From positions 1 to 8,214 of the forward strand of contig PMTB01000011.1 in NCBI GenBank assembly GCA_003167475.1: a stretch of 8,214 nucleotides of DNA, in the 5' to 3' direction. The position numbers were made by a program, and so were the translations under genes. Origin of the DNA: a candidate division FCPU426 bacterium (GTDB taxonomy: Bacteria > Oederibacteriota > PGYV01 > Palsa-1178). The notes below the pieces were generated by a model. That model searched no databases. It was not told where the DNA came from and was given only the letters and a program-made list of their open reading frames with translations. Shown piece after piece: positions 1 to 7,800 of this stretch (the first letter of the stretch is position 1; every line of letters starts with the position of its first letter).

Positions 1-1
1 G

Positions 2-3000
2 TTGTATTCAAATAACACCGCTTCAACCGTGTGGAACGACCAGAGCTTAAACCTCACAACCTACGCGGGACAGGCAATAACTCTTACCTTTGAGTCTGAT
101 CCGGGGCCATCTGACAACTCCAACTTTGATTACGGCGAGTGGTCAAACCGGGTTTTGACATCGGGAAGCGGCGGGGTTTTTCCCGCAACTGCGGTTATCC
201 CGGATATCAATGACGCCAATTTATTCCCCCGGACGCAGACTTTTGGCAGCGTTTCACCGACATGGCCAAACAGCCCGGCCACAACCGCGCTCTCAACAGG
301 CCTTGACGCGGCGCAGAATGGATTATTCAGCGGCTGGACCGCGTGGCTCAACCCCGCGGGGCAGCACTGGCAACTCGGCTGGGGCGGGTGCCTGTATCTT
401 TTAAAACCCGATACGGGTTTTGTGCGTTCCGACGACCCAAGCGTGGGTGTCATCAGCGAGACGCATTCATCCATACCGGGAGGGACAAGAAGGGTTGTGC
501 AGTTCGCGTATGCCTCGCGCACAGTAACGGCGCAGGTGGATTTTTACGACCCTGTGGGAGGAGTTGCACGCGCCGACATAACATCGGCAGACCCTTATGT
601 GGTTGCTTTGGTTTTCGGCAGCCCCGGGCCTGTGCCGTTTAATTACCCCAGGAGCGTTCCTTATTATACGGAGCAGTTGTTTTACTACCCTGATGAAGGG
701 GCTTTTGCCTCCGTGATACTTGACCATAAAGTAACGCACGCAACCAACTTTAACAGTTACAAGGCCAATTACCTTTATAAGACAGACGGCACCCTGAATA
801 TATTAAGCGAGAGGGTATACTTTTGTATTTCCAAAGATATATTGGCTGTGCTGCCAAATCCCGGTAACACGGCTTCGCCTTACAGGGCAACACTGAAGGA
901 CAAAATTTTCCTCGACGCATGGGGAGGTAATTTTTCAGACATAAAGGACTGGGCAACAAGCCTTTTTTCATACGGGATAAAAAGAGTCTTTATGATAGTG
1001 CACGACTGGCAGAATGCCGGGTACGACAGGCAGCTGCCCGACATTTTGCCGGCCCAAACCGCGAAAGGCGGGGACGCAGGTTTGCTCGACCTTTCAAATA
1101 CCGTGCGCGGCTCAGGCGGGCTTTTCGGAGTCCATGAAAATTACACGGACCTTTACCCTGACGCGCCCTCGTGGGACCCTAACCGCGTGGCGCGCAATCC
1201 GGACAACAGCTGGATACCTGCGTGGTTCAACGTTGTGCAGTCATACGCTGTCGCGCCGTCGTCGCAGCTCTATTTTTCCAATATATTTTCTCCGCAGGTA
1301 CACACAAGATACAATACGGACTTGAGCTTTCTTGATGTTTGTTCCTCGGTCGCCCCGTCTTTCCATGTGGACTGCCGCTCGTCCGTAACTGACCCGGCGT
1401 CCATGCAGCAGGTATGGCAATCCCATCCTGCTTTGTGGGCGTCCCTGCGCGCAACGCACACCGGGCCAGTGCTCGGAGAGGGAGGCAGACACTGGTTCTG
1501 GAGCGGGCTCTTGGACGGCGTGGAAGCGGACGCCATGCCCGGCAACGCGCAGAATAACGGGTATAATCTCGACCTATTTGCGGATTTTAATCTTGCCGGC
1601 ATCCATCCTCTTCAGCTGAACCACGGCATGGGTTATATGGAACGCTGGCGGCCTGATCCGGATCCGACAAACAGGGCCTTTGAACCCATGCTGCGCGAGG
1701 ACCAGTACAGGATGCAGGAACTGATATACGGCCACTCCGGGTATGTGAGTGCGAATTACCAGTACAATATATATTTTTCGTGGGTTGAAGAGAACCTTAT
1801 CTCGCCTGTCACGAATATTTACGGGGATGATGTCATTACATCCATACGGTATGAAAACGGAGGGGCCTATCAGTTAAGTTCCGCAATGATAGCCTCGGGG
1901 AACGCGCTTGACCACGCGCATGTAAAATATTCGTCAGGGATGGAAGTTTGGGCGAACAACAGGGCCGCAAACTGGAGCATAATAACATCTCGCGGCGCGA
2001 TAAACCTGCCGCAGTATGGCTGGGCAGCGGACGGGGCCGGGGTTTTCGCTTACACGTCCGTGCAGGGCGCGTCGATTGCGGACTACTGTGAGACCACGGC
2101 CACGGTATTCGCGAATGCCAGGACATATTATAATGACAAGGCCCACACATGGCTCAATATGCCGAGCGTTTCGGGTTTTACGCAGACCGGGAATTATAAA
2201 TTCAACATTCAGTTCAGGTGGGATATGAAGGAAGGGTTCCCGGCCGGCATGGCGGTTTTCAACCATATTGTGAACGGTTCAAATACCATAGTCGGCCAGA
2301 TAGACGACGGGATACCGTCCACCCCTGACACATGGACCTACAACGGCGTCACAGAGGGCGCGTATGTTGCCTATGATATGACGTCTCTGGGGGATGGGAC
2401 ATATTACTTGAGGACGGGAATATATCCGCCTCCGTCCGGCAACAGGCTGGTCCTGACCGGGCTGCAGGATACCGAGAGCAGGGTGGTCATGGGGACAATA
2501 ACTGTCTCGGGCGGGGGGACAAGCGTTGTTTTCACACCGCAGGCATATACGCCTGTACCCTTTACGGACCCGAGATTCAATAACAGCGCGGCTGTGATAA
2601 ATTTCGGGAAAGTCGCGACTGACGGCAGCGTGCTCCTGGAAAAGAAAGGCGGCGGGAACTGGGAACTTACATCATACCCGCGCAATATGTGGAAGACGGT
2701 GGTGATAAATACGGCGGCGCTCGACCCGTCGCTTAACCCCATAAAAGTACAGGCGCTTGACGCATCGGAAACTGTCATAGGCGCCGTGAATTCCGCCCCG
2801 GCTTCAGGATACGGGGCCGGCTGGTTTTCATTTACCACGAACGGCCCTCAGGGTACAATGAAATACCTGATCACCAGGGATCCGGCAGCGCCGACCGCGA
2901 CTGCAAGCCCGAGTCCTATGGCCCAAACGCCGACCCAAACCGCGACCGTATTTTCAAGCCCGGGTTTGACCCCGACAGGAAGCCCAACTATTTCGCCATC

Positions 3001-3565
3001 AGCGACATTTACGCAGAGCGCGACAAACACGCCGGTTTACAGCCCGACAATATCGCCCACAGGCACGCCGCCTACATGTACTTATACACAGACAGCAACC
3101 CTGACATATACGGATACGTCAACTGTGATACTGACAGCCACAGGGTCATACACCATGACATGCACTGCAACGCTTACGGCGACACCCACTCCGGCAATTA
3201 CACCGGCTGCTACACAGACCGCAGTTTTGCAGCCATCCCCTTCAATAACATGGGAGGACAAACTGAGAATAAGCAACACGGTTCTATATCCCAATCCGTG
3301 CAATCCGGAAACAATTGACCTGAAAATAAAAGCGACAATAACAAAACCGGCGCCGCATATGAAGATTATTATATATACGGCATCATTCCGCCGCGTTTAC
3401 GAACAGGCCATGGGCGCCGTAAACTCGCGGGAAACAACTTTTACCATTCAAAAAGAGAGGATAAACCGCCTGGCATCGGGTATTTATTACGTGCTGGTCA
3501 CGGGCACATCGGACGATGGCAAATATGCACTTTCAAAACCGCAGGTGTTTGTGATAATCAAGTGA
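2..3565 (+). CDS. Large secreted GH101/DUF5696-like glycoside hydrolase, 5'-truncated, with C-terminal sorting-type domain
   Basis: The frame is open from the window edge, so the true start and any signal peptide lie upstream; 1187 residues are visible (numbered from base 2). Residues 1-50 look like the end of a jelly-roll domain (TYAGQ, then FDYGEW). Residues about 50-295 are beta-rich, like the sugar-mutarotase-type sandwich that precedes the barrel in GH101-like enzymes. A probable TIM barrel starts at KIFLDAWGG (301) and contains FLDV (Asp445), GPVLGEGG (Glu493) and HGMGYMERW (541). By analogy with retaining GH101-like enzymes, Asp445 would be the nucleophile and Glu493 the acid/base. VKYSSGMEVWANN (641) opens a C-terminal beta domain, and more beta domains follow to about 958. 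A Thr/Pro/Ser linker (961-1081) leads to a C-terminal domain with YPNPCNP (from 1096) and IIIYTASFR, similar to FlgD-Ig/type IX sorting domains. Known from families: such domains sit on exported or surface proteins. Inferred: extracellular glycan hydrolysis. Exact GH family and substrate are uncertain; it could be a related unclassified barrel. Confidence 0.6.
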   Translation: MYSNNTASTVWNDQSLNLTTYAGQAITLTFESDPGPSDNSNFDYGEWSNRVLTSGSGGVFPATAVIPDINDANLFPRTQTFGSVSPTWPNSPATTALSTGLDAAQNGLFSGWTAWLNPAGQHWQLGWGGCLYLLKPDTGFVRSDDPSVGVISETHSSIPGGTRRVVQFAYASRTVTAQVDFYDPVGGVARADITSADPYVVALVFGSPGPVPFNYPRSVPYYTEQLFYYPDEGAFASVILDHKVTHATNFNSYKANYLYKTDGTLNILSERVYFCISKDILAVLPNPGNTASPYRATLKDKIFLDAWGGNFSDIKDWATSLFSYGIKRVFMIVHDWQNAGYDRQLPDILPAQTAKGGDAGLLDLSNTVRGSGGLFGVHENYTDLYPDAPSWDPNRVARNPDNSWIPAWFNVVQSYAVAPSSQLYFSNIFSPQVHTRYNTDLSFLDVCSSVAPSFHVDCRSSVTDPASMQQVWQSHPALWASLRATHTGPVLGEGGRHWFWSGLLDGVEADAMPGNAQNNGYNLDLFADFNLAGIHPLQLNHGMGYMERWRPDPDPTNRAFEPMLREDQYRMQELIYGHSGYVSANYQYNIYFSWVEENLISPVTNIYGDDVITSIRYENGGAYQLSSAMIASGNALDHAHVKYSSGMEVWANNRAANWSIITSRGAINLPQYGWAADGAGVFAYTSVQGASIADYCETTATVFANARTYYNDKAHTWLNMPSVSGFTQTGNYKFNIQFRWDMKEGFPAGMAVFNHIVNGSNTIVGQIDDGIPSTPDTWTYNGVTEGAYVAYDMTSLGDGTYYLRTGIYPPPSGNRLVLTGLQDTESRVVMGTITVSGGGTSVVFTPQAYTPVPFTDPRFNNSAAVINFGKVATDGSVLLEKKGGGNWELTSYPRNMWKTVVINTAALDPSLNPIKVQALDASETVIGAVNSAPASGYGAGWFSFTTNGPQGTMKYLITRDPAAPTATASPSPMAQTPTQTATVFSSPGLTPTGSPTISPSATFTQSATNTPVYSPTISPTGTPPTCTYTQTATLTYTDTSTVILTATGSYTMTCTATLTATPTPAITPAATQTAVLQPSPSITWEDKLRISNTVLYPNPCNPETIDLKIKATITKPAPHMKIIIYTASFRRVYEQAMGAVNSRETTFTIQKERINRLASGIYYVLVTGTSDDGKYALSKPQVFVIIK
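2882..3244 (+). repeat. Low-complexity Thr/Pro/Ser linker coding region
   Basis: About 120 codons (residues 961-1081 of the first protein) are dominated by Thr, Pro, Ser and Ala, in short units such as SPTISP, TPTGS and TLTATPTP. The DNA is rich in ACA, ACG and CCG triplets but has no exact tandem unit, so the repetition is at protein level. The linker separates the beta-rich catalytic portion from the C-terminal YPNPCNP domain. It is probably a flexible, possibly O-glycosylated, spacer on an exported protein. It contains two cysteines (PTCTY and TMTCTA), unusual for such a linker. Confidence 0.8.
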
Positions 3566-3654
3566 GGACAACAGCTGCGTGTGTTAAAAAACAGGGTGAT
3601 GCGGAAGCGCCCGGCAGGGGATAACGCGTGTATTTAACGGGGGAGTGATTTACC

Positions 3655-3683
3655 TTGAATATGCGGGCGAACTCCTATATAAT
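3655..3683 (+). promoter_or_regulatory. Sigma70-type promoter for the LacI-family gene
   Basis: TTGAAT at 3655-3660 (four of six to TTGACA) and a perfect TATAAT at 3678-3683 are separated by exactly 17 bp. The predicted start of transcription is near 3690, giving a leader of roughly 27 nt before the ATG at 3717. No operator-like palindrome overlaps it, which suggests basal, non-autoregulated expression of the repressor, at least through the site found downstream. Confidence 0.7.
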
Positions 3684-3707
3684 TACAAAAAATAAATATC
3701 AACCAAC

Positions 3708-3711
3708 GGGG
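3708..3711 (+). promoter_or_regulatory. Weak ribosome binding site of the repressor gene
   Basis: GGGG lies 5 nt before the ATG at 3717 in an A-rich context. It is a poor match to AGGAGG and contrasts with the strong site of the downstream gene, consistent with low-level synthesis of a regulator. Confidence 0.4.
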
Positions 3712-3716
3712 CAAAA

Positions 3717-4718
3717 ATGAAAAGAGTTACCTTAAAGGATGTTGCGAAAGAACTTGGCGTGGCTTTTTCCACGGTATCTATGGCCATCAGCGACGATAAA
3801 ACGATAAGCAAAAAGATGAAGGACAGGGTGGCGAAAAAGATCAAGGAAATGGGATACTACCCTAACCGTTCCGCCAGGAACCTGGTCAAGGGCCAAACCA
3901 ATAATATTGCCGTGGTAACCCCGGGGCTTTTCTCCCTATACGAGATGTATATAATCAGGGGCATGGAAGAGCAGATGCTTGGCAGCATGTATGACCTTGT
4001 CCTTTATACGGCAAAGTACGACTGGCAGGAGGTCCACAAGGAACTCAGGAAGATACTTTACGAGCATACAGCCGACGCCGTGATGGTGCTCGGCGTCATA
4101 CTGACAGATGAGATAATCGAGGAATTTAAAAAAGTAAAAATGCCGCTCGTGCTTATAGACGGCGGGCTCAATAAAACCGCTTACACGCTGAACATAGACA
4201 ACTATGAATGCGGCCGCCTCGCGGCGGCGCAATTCCTTGCTTCCAAAAGAAAAAAACCCGCCCTATTGCTGGGGAACACCAAATTCGCTTTTTCGCAGGC
4301 TGAGCGCCTGAAGGGTTTCACGGAAACGCTCAAACAAAGCGGCGCTGCGCCGGGGAATGAACTTATAATTGAAAGCCCGGAATATCTGCCCGACAAACTC
4401 AGGGAAACAGGGTTTAAGGGCGCGGAGATACTCATCAATAGGGGGGCCGACGCGATCTACTGCTCCAGCGGGGACTATGTGGCGCAGGGCGTTTTCAAGT
4501 ATTGCGCGCAAAAAAATATCAAATTACCCGGGGATGTTTCCCTGATAGGCACAGATAATTTTGATGTTGCCGACGCTTTGAACCTTACCACAATAGAACA
4601 GCCATTGAAAGAAATGGGGCGGAGTGCCTTTGAAATATCTGTAAATGCCGCAAAAGAGAGGGAAACCGGAGTAAAAAGCCTGTTTTTCAAGCCAAAACTC
4701 ATTATCCGAAATACTTAA
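3717..4718 (+). CDS. LacI-family transcriptional repressor
   Basis: The 333-residue length is normal for LacI/GalR regulators. The N-terminal helix-turn-helix is clear: TLKDVAKELGV (5-15), then recognition helix FSTVSMAIS (17-25), followed by the YYPN turn (47-50) and hinge helix NRSARNLVKG (50-59). Leu56 is in the position that wedges into the central CG step of family operators. Residue 22 is Met where many members have Arg. The rest is a periplasmic-binding-protein-like sugar sensor (about 62-333) with typical blocks: NNIAVV at its start, VMVLGVI and LVLIDGG in the first subdomain, and SLIGTDNFD...LTTIEQPLKEMG near the C-terminus. It probably binds a sugar or oligosaccharide in the cytoplasm and releases DNA. 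Twin operators with a CG centre lie just downstream, in front of the deacetylase gene, which is its most likely target. The ATG is preceded by its own promoter and is the only start that gives the full HTH. Effector unknown. Confidence 0.95.
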   Translation: MKRVTLKDVAKELGVAFSTVSMAISDDKTISKKMKDRVAKKIKEMGYYPNRSARNLVKGQTNNIAVVTPGLFSLYEMYIIRGMEEQMLGSMYDLVLYTAKYDWQEVHKELRKILYEHTADAVMVLGVILTDEIIEEFKKVKMPLVLIDGGLNKTAYTLNIDNYECGRLAAAQFLASKRKKPALLLGNTKFAFSQAERLKGFTETLKQSGAAPGNELIIESPEYLPDKLRETGFKGAEILINRGADAIYCSSGDYVAQGVFKYCAQKNIKLPGDVSLIGTDNFDVADALNLTTIEQPLKEMGRSAFEISVNAAKERETGVKSLFFKPKLIIRNT

Positions 4719-4726
4719 AAATAAAC

Positions 4727-4755
4727 TTGACTTTTTTATGGATATTTTGTATATT
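4727..4755 (+). promoter_or_regulatory. Sigma70-type promoter of the deacetylase gene
   Basis: TTGACT (4727-4732) and TATATT (4750-4755) each match consensus at five of six positions and are spaced 17 bp apart. The -35 box begins only 8 bp after the repressor stop codon. Predicted transcription start is about 4762, immediately before the first operator, leaving a leader of about 70 nt. A strong core promoter with an operator over the start point fits repression by blocking initiation. Confidence 0.75.
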
Positions 4756-4764
4756 ATTAATGAA

Positions 4765-4778
4765 CTGAAACGTTTCAG
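4765..4778. promoter_or_regulatory. Operator 1: perfect 14-bp palindrome, LacI-family type
   Basis: CTGAAACGTTTCAG is its own reverse complement. The core GAAACGTTTC with a central CG is typical of operators bound by LacI/GalR members such as FruR/Cra and RbsR. It lies just downstream of the -10 box, over the predicted start site, so a bound dimer should prevent initiation. Assignment to the adjacent repressor is inferred from proximity. Confidence 0.8.
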
Positions 4779-4796
4779 ACTTAATGTTTGGATAGT

Positions 4797-4810
4797 TTGA
4801 AACGTTTCAG
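4797..4810. promoter_or_regulatory. Operator 2: second copy of the palindrome
   Basis: TTGAAACGTTTCAG contains the same 12-bp perfect palindrome TGAAACGTTTCA (4798-4809) as operator 1; only the outermost left base breaks the 14-bp symmetry. Its centre is 32 bp from that of operator 1, close to three helical turns, so two dimers would sit on the same face of the DNA. It lies within the transcribed leader, about 22 bp before the start codon. Confidence 0.8.
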
Positions 4811-4818
4811 AATATGCC

Positions 4819-4825
4819 AGGGAGG
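4819..4825 (+). promoter_or_regulatory. Strong ribosome binding site of the deacetylase gene
   Basis: AGGGAGG ends 7 nt before the ATG at 4833, good Shine-Dalgarno spacing. It decides the start: the next in-frame ATG (codon 18) lies inside the signal peptide. Confidence 0.85.
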
Positions 4826-4832
4826 TTGAAAT

Positions 4833-7800
4833 ATGAAAATTAAACTCAGCAAAGCGGAAAGTGTACTGATCGTGAGTATTCTAATGTTTGTGCTATTAAC
4901 CGGTAACGCTTATGCGGCCCCTCTGGTTGTCAACGCAGGCGTGGTGGTCAATACAAACACCTGCGACCAGATCTCCTGGACAGATTCATCGGGTTTGGCC
5001 AGGACAGCGAGCGTTGTCAAAATAAACGGCAACCCCAGCGGTTATAACGGCGGATATTTTTCGCAGGTGACATATATGGACGGCGCCACACCGGTGGTGT
5101 GCAATGAAAGCGGCGCGGCGGGTGATCTGTCCGGGCTCGGGTTCATGGTGAACCACCAGCCCACAGGATTCGCGGGCAGGGGATGGGCTAATTCAAAACA
5201 GGACGGATTTAACGGCACAACAAGGATAGTTTTCCAGGGCGCGAACCATATAATATACGAGACCGAAATGAACGAGTACGCGGACAACGGCAATATTGCC
5301 AAGGGATACTGGAAAGTGAAATGGCAGTATATGATAAGGACCGGAAACGACTACATAGTGGACTCAATTTCCTATGATTTTTCATCCCAGCCATACGGCA
5401 CATTCGGCAATGACATACGCTCGCCTTACTGCGAAATGAACTGGACAGGCACTGGCACGTCGAACACGCTTTCTGAAAATATCGACGGCGTGGAATTTTG
5501 CGCCATGGACAACGCGGCAACTCCGGCAAGCTGGATATTCAAGACAGTGGGCTCGTCGCCTTTTACCGGCGGATATACTTACAACACTCCGGGCAGGAAC
5601 ATACCTTACACATTGCAGTGGAAAAACGCGCCCGACCGTGAAGCCGGGTACGTATCCACTCTTGACCTGACGCAGTGGGCGGCGGGCGGAGGATATTTGT
5701 CCGGGCCGGTAAATATAGGTTCAACAGGCGCTTCCATGCCGCCAAACTGGGCCATCAATTACCAGTCGAACGGTTTTCAGAACTGGGTCGGCGATAAGAT
5801 GACATGGGGGCTGCCATATGGCGCGGCCGGAGGGGAAACAGCAGTCGAATCAGGCTCCACGACCAAAAGCACATTTCCCGACTGGACGTGGCGCAAGAAC
5901 TGGAACGCGTACCCGTACGTCGGCTTTACGCTCCTGATAAATATAGGAAAGGCCACGGCAAATAATACGCGCGCGCTCATGAATGAGGAAGCTGACATAC
6001 ACTCCCTGCCTGCCGGGGCGCTTGTTGCCGCGAACGGGACAGTGGTGACGACCGGAAAGCAGAGCCTTTATGACGCGTCCACATTTACATTCAAACCCGC
6101 GGGATATAACCACATGTACCGCGCCTGGGAAGTTGCCTGCAACGCGGACCAGGCAGATGTGACATTGGCCCCCGGCGCAGTGTCCTTGAAAAATCAGACT
6201 TTCATATTTGACAATTATAACCCGGCGTCTGTGCCGGCAGTCACGGTGAACGGTATAAGCTTAAATGACGGGGTTGATATGTTTGCCTCGGTCGATACCG
6301 TAAACAAACAGCTTTATGTGACTTTCAACCAGGCCTTTACAGGCAGCGTTCATATAGTCATGGGCGGCCCGGCCAATACTCCCACTTTCACGAATACCGT
6401 GCCGGCGGGATCGACAAACACATTCACATATACAGCCACGCCTTCATTTACGCCTACAAACACCCCCAACACCTCAAGCTGCCTGTTTGACAATATGGAA
6501 AATGCCGGGGCGCCGGGACCGAATGCCTACGGCGGGTTCTGGTATGTTTACACAGGCGGTACGCCCGCAGCCATTTGGCCGGCAGTGGGCGGAAATCTTA
6601 CTCCTTCGGCTGGCGGGGCGAACTCAACAGCTTACGCGAACAGGATAACGGGATACGTAGGCATAGCCGGTACAACGTACCCATGCATAGGCATGGGCTC
6701 ACAGCTGAACGCCACGGCAGGGTCTCCCGGATTTACAGAGACCGATATAAGTTCCTGCACCGGTATAAAATTCTGGGTCAAGGGCGACGGGAACAGTTAC
6801 CTTATGAAGATACCCTACACTGACGCAGCAGGCGCAAACCTGACCGGGTACAATGATTACAAGGTTACATTCACCGCTCCCGCCGCGTGGTCGCAAATAG
6901 ACGCGCCTTTTGCTTCTTTCGCGCAGGCGGGAGGATGGGGGACTACGGCTTTGATCTCGGACGTGCTTAAGCACGCCAAGGAATTCCAGTGGCAGACAAA
7001 CTTCAACGCCGCAGCCGGGACAGCTACAGCCGACCTGTGGGTGGACGAAGTAACAATGTACGGATGCTCAAGCTGCCCGGGCGGGCCAATGCCGACCGCG
7101 ACATACACAAACACATTCACGTCAACGCCGACTTACACCCCGACAAACACAGTCCCTCCTGGGTCGACAAATACTTTTACGCCGACAGCCACCGCGACTT
7201 TCCCGGGAGGAACAGACTGTGTGAACTATCAGATTGATTACTCGGCGGTACCGTCAATGGTGTTCATGAAAAAATTGACACTGAAAGCCATGATAGGCAC
7301 ATGCGCATCGGCGTCCGTGCTTGTCGACGGGAATCTGGCTGCTTCCACATATGATTCCGGTACAGGTATCATCACCTTCAACGCGCAGGGGACAAATATC
7401 GTCATAACGAGGAATAATTACACAGGCGGGGCGACCTATGCCATGACCAAAGCCACGTTGTACAACGACAAGAAATGGGCCTACTCATTTACATTTGACG
7501 ACGGCAGGCCCACAACACGTACCGTAGTCCTGCCGCTGTTCCAGACATACGGCTATGTGGGCGGGTCCGCGCTAAACACGCAGAACATGACGGCAGGTTC
7601 GGACGGATATGTGATGAGCTGGGCCTCGGCTGATATTCTGCGCGCGGCTGGATGGAGTTTCTTTGACCATAACTACAGCCACCTTGCCGTTACATGCGCG
7701 AATATATCGACTGAAACAATACCGGACCAAAATTCCATAAACGCGAGATGGCCGGGTTATGCGTGCACGCACTTTGTTTACCCGTACTGCGACACCACAA

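Larger units (their letters stand above)
3566..3716. other. Intergenic spacer between glycoside hydrolase and repressor genes
   Basis: These 151 bp hold no gene. Its second half contains the repressor promoter and a weak ribosome binding site. I find no convincing rho-independent terminator for the upstream gene: the only inverted repeat noticed (GTTAAA near 3584 with TTTAAC near 3633) has a short stem, a long loop and no following T-run. No copy of the TGAAACGTTTCA operator is present here. Confidence 0.7.

Noticed and set aside
2882..3244. Linker DNA considered as a tandem repeat array or phase-variable tract
   Set aside because: There is no exact repeat unit or long homopolymer; repetition exists only as biased amino acid composition.
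130..3303. Several minus-strand and alternative-frame open frames of 60-144 codons inside the first large gene
   Set aside because: They overlap a continuous, domain-bearing reading frame, have no ribosome binding sites I can support, and give compositions typical of antisense translation of GC-rich coding DNA.
3076..3318. Forward open frame of 80 codons over the Thr-rich linker
   Set aside because: It is the frame-shifted reading of the repetitive ACA/ACG linker codons (a Tyr/Asp/Thr/His-rich product) and has no independent start signals.
3581..3640. Possible terminator hairpin after the first gene (GTTAAA ... TTTAAC)
   Set aside because: The stem is only about 6 AT-rich pairs with a loop of over 40 nt and no downstream T-run.
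4765..4810. Paired palindromes read as a recombination attachment site or a small CRISPR-like repeat
   Set aside because: There are only two copies, they sit exactly at a promoter start site, and they match the known LacI-family operator pattern; no integrase or cas gene is nearby.
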